Shown here piece after piece: positions 11,295 to 22,381 of a stretch of 64,000 bases of DNA; position 1 is the first letter of the stretch; every line of letters starts with the position of its first letter. The DNA is taken from assembly GCA_022497155.1 (NCBI GenBank), contig MU385785.1, forward strand, positions 62,001-126,000, in the 5' to 3' direction. Position numbers and translations under genes: made by a program. The DNA comes from Whalleya microplaca (lineage: Eukaryota; Ascomycota; Sordariomycetes; Xylariales; Xylariaceae). The notes below the pieces were generated by a model. The model was not told the DNA's origin, did not search any database, and saw nothing but the letters and a program-made list of their open reading frames with translations.

Positions 11295-13290
11295 ACTGAC
11301 TACGGCTTCGGCCAGATCTCAGTGGATGTCTCTAGTTACATCATAGTCATATACTTATTAGAAATCTGCCTCGAGTCCCTTGGTTACTTAAAAGCGCAGT
11401 TAATTTCAAGTAAGACGGCCATTATGCAACTTAGTCCTAACTCCATTCCATGAGAGTAGTACCAAAATATTCTTAGGTTGGTTAACCCAATGGCCCGCTG
11501 TGCCTCTCACTATCGACTCATTAGTAGTCTCTGTTATCTAATCGAATGTGGAATCAGCATTTCTATTGGACCATGATATCTATCTCTTCACGAAAATGAC
11601 TTATTAGCGTTTTGGCTAACTAGATACACACTTAATAACCCTCACCCAAAGACTAGTTTACCATGTCTGCCCACTCGGAAGTCCAAGCATTATATCTTTC
11701 AAAATTCGAATTGCCGTTGTAGTAAACTCAAACAGCCTTGGAGGTAAGGGACGTGAGTACGCATATTACCTCGGTGATATTTGTGGAACTAGCTTTGTGA
11801 CTTCATGTCGTATCTACTGTTTCACAAAGTTACCTTTGCCTATCCGACCTAAGAACTGTACAACTCCGAATTTAAATATATGGTTACTCTTAATTACTCT
11901 TGAAACCGCGGTTATTACAATAGTGGCACATGAACAACAATTGTGACAAGTTGTATGACAAGTCACACAAGAATGACTTGAGACAAATAACTCAACAACT
12001 AAGCCGTTGCCGACCTTGCCATTAACAATCAGCAATTCGAGACATCTCGTATGTCGTGCTACGAAAAAACGTCATTTCTCGTTCACCGCTCTTAGATAAT
12101 GGAGGACAGCAAATGAGATCACTAGACGAGTCCTAGAACTGCATTGGAACTAGACTTACTTTGTGCGGGTGTGAATGCCTAAGAACCAGGGCGCCTTGCA
12201 CTAGAAACGTTAAGCCTCATGAGTTCATAGCTTCAGAACGCGCACATGTTGACCGCTATTAATACACTAAGGTACACATATTGCGGGTTTCCCGGCATTT
12301 TAGTTAAGGAATACTAACTCCAAGCTACATACAGATACCTTGTATAAAGCATCCAGGAGTGGCATGAAGCTGTCAATGTGTCATTATAGAATGGTGCCAC
12401 GCTGTCACAACACATAAACAATTCATCTCATCTCAACATCTGATATTTCAAGTCCCTGGCAGTTGCTTGTGCTGTGTAACGTAAATGCCTGATGAACTAA
12501 ATGGGGCGTTCCCAAGAGCTGGTGAATCTGATGCAAGGCATACGCAGTACACGTGTCGCTCAAGTCCAGGATCTGGGATGGTTGCATATTATGTAGCTCT
12601 TTAATTGGACCTGGGGTATGCACGATAGATATCGGGAGCACCCGCATGACATGAAGAAACCTATAACAGAGCCTCGATCGAACTGTGGCTGCAGAGTGAC
12701 TACACCCTAATTAGGAACGGGACTGCGGGATGCAACTTTGCTGCCAGCCATCTATCATGTGCAGGAACCTACTATTGCAGTTTATTGACACTGCAATGTA
12801 ACTTGAATACCATATCTACAGTAAGTCACTATATAATGACAGCAGTACTTCACGTGATTATTTAGCTTACAAATATGGACGCAGAACAAATCCTATCGTG
12901 GAAGTGCAGGGACTCGCTGTTTGACCCCGTTCAAGGATGAATCCTTCTGGTGGTAATAAGTCTCTTTACGAAGAAGGACACCCTCATGATGCAAGGGTTG
13001 CATCCTTAGGTGTAGATCGAGGGCTTCTTCCGGCCATCCGGCGGTCAATACCCACTGCTCCACGTTACAACAACCCAATGAGAGCATCTACCTTCTACGA
13101 CCGAACCATCTTGTTGGGAAAAGGTGCGGGATCTCTTCGAAACCATGTCCACTCGTGGCTGATGCGACATAAATCTCCGAACATCTTATCAAATGTTGAT
13201 ATATGGAGTTTGGGGCCCCGAGGGGTCTTGGGACCGTGTCCTGGTCGTTATTGAAAGTATCGTCTTAAGTACAGTTGCCAAGAAACTACC
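11295..13290. other. AT-rich intergenic region, no supported gene
   Basis: Two kilobases between the Mutator-like element and the P450. The frame at 12937-13254 immediately upstream of the P450 has no recognisable motif and could lie within its 5' flank. I found no tRNA-like cloverleaf or B-box here. Confidence 0.5.
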
Positions 13291-15359
13291 ATGGATTTTC
13301 GCATCTGTATTTGCGTCTCCTTGGTCGAAACTCTACTGGTATCAACATGGACCAAGACTCACGATGGTTCGTCGTTTTTAGCAAAAGACCGTGTACTGCT
13401 TTTCTTCGGACTCCTTGGATTGCAATGGGGCTTCATGAAGACCTACCGCGTCTTCATCTACCCTTTTTTCTTCTCCCCTCTGAGGAACATCCCTGGGCCT
13501 AAGGTATCGTCAACCTGGCATCTTTGCGAACTTGAAAAGAAGTATGGCTAATAGGTGTCTTTAGAACAATCATTTCTTTCTTGGTCAACTTGTGCATCAG
13601 TACCGAGCCACCACACCTATTGAGCTATACATGCGATGGACATCAACATGGCCCGATTCACCATTTATCCGTCACCTGAGCTTTGCCAATAATGAGATGT
13701 TATTGATAAATACAGTTGAGGCACACAAGCAAATACTACAGACCAAGTGCTATGACTTCGTTAAACCACAGTTTCTCATGAGACTGCTGGGCGAGATCGT
13801 AGGAACTGGTCTCTTATTTGCTGAACAACAGGATCACAAGAAGCAGCGCCGAATGATCTTGAGTACGTAAGCTTTTTACTCAACACTTGCCTGTAAGGAA
13901 CGTAAGAAATGCTGACTAACATACATCAGGCGTCTTTTCTGTCCCCAATATGAAAAAGCTACTCCCAGTTTTCCAAGAGAAGGCCGAGGAAATGACCCAG
14001 TTCATTAACCGGAGAATGAAAGGGGCTGCTGAAGGTGATGTAGAAGGTGCGTATATCTATATCATGATCGACGATCTTGCTGACACTATGATTCCAATAG
14101 TCCAGTCAATCTACACGAAAGCTACACTAGACTCCATTGGAGTTGCGGCCCTGGGCGTCGAGCTAGAGAACCTCAGGTCAGAGGAACTGAAGATGGACTT
14201 TCTGCAATGCTATATTCGCATGTTAGCACAGCCTCCTCTGAGTGCCTTGATATCGTTCATCAACGTCCACATCCCTATACGCAAGTTTATTCCTATGGAG
14301 GCCAATTGGGGGTTTGTACGTGCATCGAAAGGAGTTCGTAGCATGCTAACGCAGTGTATCGAAGAACGAATTCGTGATGTGAAATCAGCAGACAAAGAAA
14401 AGGCTGCTGGGGCTGACTCTCGAGACTTACTAACATATATGGTTGAGGAAAGAGAAGCATGTGCGGGCGAGCTAAAGATTGAAGACATCCGAGGCCATGT
14501 AAGTTACAATTCTGCCATTATTGATAGTCTTGGGAACTGACTTGTATTTAGCTACTAAATTTCCTCTCTGCTGGTATGCCACTACCCAAAACTTTCCTTG
14601 GTGCTATTGTGGATTGATTACTCAAACCAAGTTGCAACAAATGCTTGCCTCAGCAAGCCTTTCAGTAGTGCGACTAACAGTAGGCAGGCCATGAGACAAC
14701 ATCAGGCTCCTTAACCTGGGCTTCTTACGTCCTCGCTACAAGATGGGACGTCCAAGAGAAACTCAGGACCGAAATTGAGGAAAATTTGGGAACAATGACT
14801 ATTCCTGATTACGCGAGCATTGAGCGTCTTCACTACCTTAATAATTTCCAACGAGAGGTAGCGCGACTTTACAGTCCAGGTAAACTTCTACTTTCTTCTC
14901 GTGGTCCATTGTCTTGAGCTCAATGGTGGGATATTCTACCTAACACATTTCTCAGCCCCTGCCACTTATCGAGAAGCGGCAACTGATGTGGTTATCTGCG
15001 GTCAACTCCTCCCGAAAGGTACACAGCTCGTTCTTAGTCCACCCGTCTCGAACTTATCGACGCGAATATGGGGTGAAGATGCCCTTGAGTTTAGGCCCGA
15101 AAGATGGGATGTCCTGGGTGGTGATGCTGCCACGCCGTATGGAATGGAAACTTTTGGTAACGGACCCAGAATATGCATAGGGAAGGCATACTCTGTACTT
15201 GCCTTCAAGGTGATGATGATTGAACTACTTAAGAATTTCCGCTTTTCCAAAAGCGCCGACCTCGTCGCACTTGATGGAAGAATGCCAGCGGTGCAAAACC
15301 CGGCAGTTACGTGGCGGCCAAGGGGTGGACTAATGATCCGTATTGAGAAGCTTACTTGA
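13291..15359 (+). CDS. Cytochrome P450 monooxygenase (microsomal class)
   Basis: Six exons (13291-13503, 13565-13862, 13930-14498, 14552-14573, 14688-14879, 14956-15359) with consistent phases give 565 residues. An N-terminal membrane segment (VLLFFGLLGLQWGF, about residues 34-48) leads into the proline-rich hinge FFSPLRNIPGPK. The I-helix oxygen-binding motif AGHETTSG is assembled across an intron whose upstream exon is only 22 nt. The K-helix ExxR is in REVARLYSP, the PERF region is FRPERWD, and the heme loop is FGNGPRICIG with the Cys thiolate ligand. All catalytic landmarks are intact, so the enzyme should be functional on the ER membrane with a P450 reductase. The substrate is unknown. 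No polyketide, peptide or terpene core gene lies within the window, so a secondary-metabolite cluster is not supported. Confidence 0.92.
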
Positions 15360-16407
15360 GCCTGACCGGAGAATTCATCTGTAGGAGCTATAAGTATTGG
15401 GCTATTCGAGCCGTGACTCGCTGATATATATGGCTACTTAGCCTAAGAAAGCTCTTACGCACAATGCATAAGGGGAATCAAGCGAGTTTCGCAGGAACTT
15501 GCGAAAATCCATGCATTCAACTGATAATTATCACAACGTGGAGCAAGCTTATCTTTCTCCTAACATAGTCAATCCAAATGTAGGGTTGCTAGCACTGCTC
15601 ATGAGTATCTGTTGGGAAGGATGCGCAATAGGTAGTGCGATGTTCTCATGGTTCAAAGGACCATGTATCTTGGTGGAGATACCTAAACAAGGCGGCGTAT
15701 GGAATAACATCCATGTATAAGTGACATGGTCAAGATGATATTAAAGGGGCGCCTAAAACTCGTCAGCAGACATTTACCTAGCAGGAATCGCAGGATAGAG
15801 ACTGGCACTAACTAGCATTGACATCTGTAATTAACCTCAACCTCTTTTATAAGTATGCCTATTATTACTGTTTCCTTTAGGCTAGTTATAGACTAGCCTG
15901 GCGTGTTTAGATCATTGCTACTACATAGTAATCGACAGAAGATCAGAGACCCATTGAAGCTGACTACGATCTAGAGACAAGGGGAAGGGCTCATTGGTAT
16001 TTAGCCGAAGAACTACCGTGTTACACCCTCTCCCCACGGACCACTTCCGATATAAGGGCCGGTCTCAGAAGTTCACCTACGCATTTCCCCTCACAAGATA
16101 CATCTCATCCCATCATCGGCGACGAACACCCAGGAACAGCCGACAAAACAAGGTCCCTGCGTGGCTGCGGTAACACAGCATCTTGGGCTAACCATAAACT
16201 TCGATCCCGGTAAGGTTACCATGCTGCGCTTGTCTATCCCAATCGTTGTGCTTTAAAAATGACATGAGTCGTAGACTCGTAGTGGTTGCGTTACAAGTGA
16301 GCGATATAGCTAGGGGCTATACTTGCTCTATCAGATGCATGATACTGATAGATAATATGACTAGTTGGTAACGGTGAAAGCACAGTTCAGACGGACTCTA
16401 GGGCAAG
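15360..16407. other. Intergenic, no supported gene
   Basis: AT-rich spacer. The open frame at 15499-15720 has no motif. The last 300 bases form the upstream region of the Spt10-like gene. Confidence 0.5.
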
Positions 16408-18488
16408 ATGCCGGCAATCATGGATGATCCGTCCAGTCCGACCATCCACCGTGTCTCGGGCGCAGCGCCGTATCCAGATCCCAGCAACCCGGAGCTGCCT
16501 CCGAGTATTGTGCCCCGTCAAGTGACTCTTCGGGATCGCCAGACCATCGCTACTCTTATCCCATTCATTTCTCGTGATCAGGTGCCGCCTTCTCTGCTCG
16601 CTTACCTATCAGACCAGTTCGCAAAGGAGGTCGAGGGCGGCGATACTTATCCTATGATAGAACCCATGCCCCTGGAGAAATTCTCTGCGTATTGGTTCCA
16701 GAATTTCGCTGGAATAATGCTCCTTGGTCAAATAGATCGTCCTGAGGATGTTGTCGAAGGTAAAGACTGGTCAAAGGAGTGTCTTGGTAGCTTCTATGGT
16801 GCGTACAATTGAAACTCTAAACATTTGGTTCTGGAACTATCTCGGGAGCTTACCTGTACTATACGTTATTATTATTGTGGCTAACCTTTGTGCAGTATGT
16901 AAAGCAATTTCCTCATTCCCTTTCTGGATATCCAATTAGACGCGGCGTCCGAAGGACAGGGTTTGAACTGTCAAAACGTCAAAACGTCAAGCCTTCGGGT
17001 TTACAACGGGATGTTAATAAGTAGTAGATCAAACCAAATTACCCTGGTCGGAGTAGCCACGTCTCCAACGCCGGCTTCCTCGTGACAGATGCGGCGCGCA
17101 ACCGCGGTGTCGGCCGGCTCATGGGCGAAACCTATCTGGATTGGGCGCCAAAACTAGGCTACACATACTCGGTGTTTAATCTCGTATATGAAACGAACGT
17201 GGCCTCATGCAAGATCTGGGACGGGCTAGGATTCAAGCGCATCGGACGCGTGAAGGGATGCGGCAACTTGAAGTCCTATCCTGACAGGTTGATCGACGCA
17301 ATCATCTACGGACGGGACCTAGGCACGGGCGCTGATGAAGGCGGCGACCCGCTTCTTGTGAGTGAAGAACGTTTCGCCAAGATTAGGTTCTACCTCAAAT
17401 ACGGGCGCTATCCGAACGGATCTGACCGCGCCGAGAAAAGTAGGCTTCGCAGCGCGGCGACGCATTATAAGCTGCTCGACAACGACGTCTTGATGCTCAA
17501 GGATAAAGAGGTCATCAGCGATCCGACACGACAAATGAATATAGCGCGTAACGCCCATAAGGACGGCGCTCATGCCGGCATCAACAAGACCACCGCCACG
17601 ATTGCCGAGAGGTACCATTGGAGCCGGATCAAGGAGACGGTGTCGGATGTAATTAAGACCTGTGACCAATGCAAAGAACTAGGCAAAACGCCTCCCGTTC
17701 AGAATACCAATGTATCTCGGCGACTCAACGTGAACGATAGCAACAGCAGCAGTCCCATGCCCTCAAGAATGTCACCCGCCGTAACCCCCGGTTCCGGAAG
17801 CGCCGAAGCAACTGGCAGGATCTTTGCTTTACAAGCACCTACCCACAATGAAATAACACATAATAGTTTACCTTCTCTAGTCGGCCCTCCTAATCCTTAC
17901 GCCCATCCCAGTGATATCTCATCCCTTCTGAACCCACCCATTCCAACACCTCCCGGCCCTGCCTTACCACATCACCATGCCCTGATGCAGAACCAGCTAC
18001 ATCACGACTCTGCAGCTACGCTAGCCTCACTACACGAAGCTGCAGACATCTACCATCCCATAGACCCACAGATAATTACCCAACCTTCCCATCCACACCA
18101 GCCCGCCCATCACCACCATCACCATCATCATGGCCACCATCATCCCGCCTTCGACTCTTTCCCTCCCCATCCCCATTCCCAAGACACAGTGCCGCACCAT
18201 TCCAGCCCGCACTCGTCACACACATCATTACCCGGCCATGATCCATACAGTACGCATGCTTCCCTGTCTAGCCACGAGCCCTTCCACACTACAACACATC
18301 CTCCAGACTCCTTCCAGGCGCTCCTCCACGACACGGACTCCGACGGCGTGGAGGAACCCTTGCAGCACAATGCTAGGACGCAACAACACCAGCATGAGCA
18401 TGGTCACCACGTCGACCCATCTGGTACCGATCAGGACCAGGAAGCTGTTGATCGTGATTTAGATATGTTGATCGAGGATGGGTGCTGA
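16408..18488 (+). CDS. SPT10: Spt10-like GNAT acetyltransferase with integrase-type HHCC zinc finger; splice junction irregular
   Basis: Exon 1 runs from 16408 to about 16797 and exon 2 from 17028 to 18488, for about 616 residues. The GNAT core spans the junction. It ends exon 1 with LGSFY and resumes with IKPNYPGRSSHVSNAGFLVTD, RNRGVGRLMGETYLDWAPKLGY and NVASCKIWDGLGFKRIGR. An HHCC finger follows (AHKDGAHAGINKTTATIAE and TCDQC), like the retroviral-integrase-type zinc finger of yeast Spt10, which binds histone gene promoters. The C-terminal third is Pro/His-rich, with a run of eight His near 18110-18130. The frame needs exon 1 to stop after the TAT at 16795-16797, but the only GT lies one base later (G16798 then GT). 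A canonical splice to TAG 17025-17027 therefore shifts the frame. Either the donor is unusual (a GC donor at GGT|GC also keeps frame), or a base is extra, or the gene is damaged. Confidence 0.8.
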
Positions 18489-19899
18489 TATCTACAACGT
18501 TATGAGTAAGGATAAGGGCTAGAATGGTTGGAGTTTGGGGTTTAAGGTTGAAATGCGATGGGTAAAATCTGGCTGTGTTGAATGGAGGAGTGTAGTACTA
18601 TACGGAGAGTTGCTTCCGGCATGCTGGGTAATGTGGGTTTGGAGGATCATCCATTCATCAATAATGTTAGATGTCTCACGTCTAGACACAGGAAGTGGTT
18701 GGTAATGGGGTTTGGTTCGGGCCTGCGATAGAAAGGACTGGTATCGATGAGGAATATGGGGTATTGGGTAATGACATACTGGCTGGCCCTGCTCTTGGAG
18801 GTATCTGCTAGCCTAGTACTTGCAGTTGCACACTTTAATCATTGTAAAGTAGTTTATCAACGCTGAGGTTAAGCAACTTGCTTCCATCACAACTTGAGAA
18901 GTATCTCACATAAAGGATGAACGTATATACGAACTTCTTCATCACATAAGTTACATCCTTGTATACAAAGTCTGTACCACTTCTAACACAACTCTCGCAG
19001 TGTTTCACAAGCCACTCAATTAGAAGTTGTATCAGCCGAGTAATAATCGACATTACTATAATTGAATGGATTCAAGTATATAAATTATGAGAAGGCAGAG
19101 AAAGTATGTTTGCAATTCGATCATTAGGCCGAGAAGATGGCGGAAAGATAGTTTATAGACGGTTGATTATTGTTCTTGAATATATATCACAGAGTTTATC
19201 TCATACTGAAGTAAACTTTGTGAACGACATTTGCTCATAAAATACCCAATACTCATTTTCTAGTACGTCGCATATCGGATTCCAGATATCCTACCAGAAC
19301 AGAAGTGTGCTAGGTAACGAGTGCTGATACCAAGCACAGGTATCGTATGATCAACTTGAGACTGCCATGAGTTGATCTCACTTGTTGGCATTCAATCTTC
19401 ATCCCTTATTCCTAAATTATATCAATCTACTATATATTTAATTCTATAAACATTTCGAGAGTAGAGTCAGTGACAACAACCTGATGCCTGCTTTCTCAAA
19501 TGCCGGTTCTCGTATGCTGATGAGCCTTGAACATTGAGGCTACAACCTGGACTTCCCAATTGAACCCCTTTGAGTAGTTTATATTACAAGTTTGGCGTAG
19601 TCATAAAATGTTTAGATCCTGGGCAGACCCGAATTTGGAAGCGTTCTGAAACAGGGTTGGATCTTGCGTGGATCTACCACGTTAGTTAATTGATCACGCA
19701 ATTTTGAGTGACAATTGGTCGTGAGAAAAGTGTCTTTACGTGACCGAGCCGAGACCCGCTAGAAAAAGGTTCGCGGGGCGGGCACCGGTGAAATAGTAAT
19801 CTTAAATACGGCCGACCTCCCACCCAATCCATCTCACCTTCAGAAACTGTTCAACATCGCTGCAATTGCGACTCCGGGTTGGCTACACCAGGGCCCGCA
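18489..19899. other. Intergenic, no supported gene
   Basis: About 1.4 kb of AT-rich sequence between two plus-strand genes. The minus-strand frame at 18835-19053 has no motif. The last 150 bases are a pyrimidine-rich promoter-like stretch before the permease start. Confidence 0.5.
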
Positions 19900-21999
19900 A
19901 TGTCTATTTCCAAGGACTCAGATCGGGCGAATATCCCGCTTGACGATGGCACCGACCTCGCCGACTTCCACTCCATCGATCCGGAGTCCGGTGTCAAGCG
20001 CGGACTAAAAACCCGGCATCTAAGCATGATGGCCCTAGCTGGTATAATTGGTCCTGGTCTTCTTGTGGGCGCCGGCGGAGCTTTATCCAGTGGTGGTCCG
20101 GCATCTTTATTAATTGGCTTTGGTGTCATTGGTATGATAGCGTTCAGGTACGACCATGCGCTCGGATGCGCTGCCAAGAATTTCGCAGTGCTGACGTTCA
20201 ACTAGCGTTATGCAGAGTTTGGGAGAACTCACGACTCTGTATCCCTCTGGAGGTGCTTTCACGCAACTTGCATCTCGAATGGTCGATCCGGCATTGGCTC
20301 CAGCTGTGGGCTGGAATTATTTTATAATATGGTTAGCAGTATTGGCCAACGAATACAACGCAGTAACGAGCATTCTATAGGTATGTGTGGAAACATCTTG
20401 ATAAAGTTTCCGAGCCTTCTATCTTAGAACAGGTTCTGTTTTTGGTACTCTTCAAGTTGTTCGTTATTCATTAGCTGACTAGTCGGCAGTAAGTTCTTTC
20501 AGTCTCGCAGAGTACAGGATAATAGACACAGAAAGCTGACGGGGAATATTCCGCCGTATCAGCTTTTGGAGCGAAAAAGTCCCTATTTGGGGGTATTTCT
20601 TGATCCTATGGGTTTGTATCACCTTGCCCTTACTGCGTCGAAGCAAGTGACTGATATCTTATAGTCCGCTTTCTTGGCATTCCAGTTAATCTGGGGCGTG
20701 GAGACATTCGGAGAGAGCGAGTTTGTAGGTTACACCCAGATTCCTCTGTCACCCTTTACTCTCTGATTCGCATACTGCTATTGAGTACATTTATGAGTTT
20801 AAAGTCCCTGGAACGAGCTTCAGAACCCCTTGATACTACGAATTCTCTCAAAGGAGCAGACACTAACCCCAGGTGTTACAGTGGTTGGCACTCATCAAGT
20901 TGGGTGGCCTGGTGGCATTCTATCTCTTCTCTATTATGTAAGTATCAGAATTGACACGATTCTTGGGCCAATATTGACAAGCTGTAGTTATGTGTCCGGC
21001 GGAGTTCCGGGAACTGGTGCCATAGGCTTCAGGTATTGGCACAACCCGGGGCCATTCGCTGACGGCTTCAAGGGTGTCGCCAAAGTCTTCGTTTTCTGTT
21101 CAACATTTTATGCTGGAGTAGAATCTGTAGCGGTGGCTGCTACCGAGACCAAGAATCCTCGAGTTGCAGTTCCGCTCGCCATCCGTCAGGTATTCTGGCG
21201 CATTGTCTTTATATACATGGGCGGAGCGTTTTTCTTCGGCTTGACATGCCCATCCAACTCAGAGCAGCTTATCAATGGCGGCAGCCGTGCCCTACAAAGC
21301 CCGATGACTGTTGCTATTCAGAATGCTGGATGGGAAGGTGGTGTGCATCTGATTAATGCCTTCATTCTGGTTACATGCGTGTCTGCAATAAACAGCAGTA
21401 TCTATGTGGGATCTAGAACCCTATTATTCATGGGTCAACAGAGAATGGCTCCAGCTATACTTGGTTGGACGGATAAAAGGGGCATCCCGATTCCCGCTAT
21501 TATCTTCACGAATGCGTGTGGCGCATTATCCCTGATGAACATATCGACCGGAGCCTCGGAAGCGTACAGCTACATCGTCAACTTAAGTGGCGTTTCAACT
21601 TTCTTAGTCTGGGGATCAATCTTATTTATCCATATCCGGTTTCGCCAGGCCTGGGAGATTCAGGGCTATCGAGTAGAGGACTTACCATTTGCGGCCTTAT
21701 GGTATCCTTGGCTGACTTACTTCGGGCTGGGGGCCAATATCTTTCTGGCCTTAGTCCAAGGGTGGAGCAACTTCGCCCCATTTGATGCTGGAGGCTTTGT
21801 TGATGCCTACATCCTCCTTCCCCTATTTCCTGTGATTTACTGTGTATATAAAATCGTATTCAAGACTCGGTTTTGGCGGAAGGACGAGATTGATCTACAA
21901 TCAGGAAGACGACGTGATCTGGAGGAAGCGAAGGAGATTGCCACGGGCGAACTTGGTGTTCCTCAACCATGGTGGCGGCAATTGCTTAAGAGCTTCTAG
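19900..21999 (+). CDS. Amino-acid permease (APC superfamily, YAT/GAP type), possibly a pseudogene
   Basis: Exons are 19900-20147, 20206 to about 20379, 20563-20611, 20665-20724, 20882-20937 and 20988-21999, for roughly 530 residues. The signature of fungal amino-acid/H+ symporters is clear: LKTRHLSMMALAGIIGPGLL at TM1, GELTTLYPSGGAFTQLA, WNYFIIWLAVLANEYNAVTS, then VFCSTFYAGVESVAVAATET and INAFILVTCVSAINSSIYVG. About twelve membrane helices are expected in the plasma membrane. The conflict is at the second intron: exon 2 reads ATT CTA TAG just before the only usable donor (GTATGT at 20381), giving an in-frame stop. Exon 3 at the CAG ending 20562 also needs phase 2, not phase 0. Removing one base before the donor cures both problems. 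All other junctions are canonical. Confidence 0.75.
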
Positions 22000-22381
22000 T
22001 TGGTAGTAGGTAGCACAATTGGATACGACCTGATGTGCTCCAACGTCTAAGCCATAACTAGTACCTAACTCTGACCTTATGATCGTACAGTTTGGAGACA
22101 ACATCGGGAAAGATATCAACTACATCTAATAGTGATGTCTACAGATGTTAAATTGTTTGCCGAAGATTTGATGCTGTGAAGCATATGGGTAGTCTTTACA
22201 TTGAGTGAGTTGATAAACTCAACATACGCAGGGCCGAATTAAAGCTTAATGAACTCTCCTAGATGAAACATCGAGTCGGTTGATTATACACATTTTGCTG
22301 CTCATTATTCAGCACTACTAGTCTCAAATAGATACCTCCCCGATTTAGGCAGTGGTCTATGTATTCTGCGTTGTCTTCCAC
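22000..22381. other. Convergent 3' intergenic spacer
   Basis: Lies between the permease stop and the stop of the minus-strand oxygenase. Nothing beyond 3' flanking sequence is visible. Confidence 0.6.

Noticed and set aside
13291..22000. Secondary-metabolite cluster around the P450
   Set aside because: No core synthase, prenyltransferase or cluster regulator nearby; a P450 and a permease alone are not evidence.
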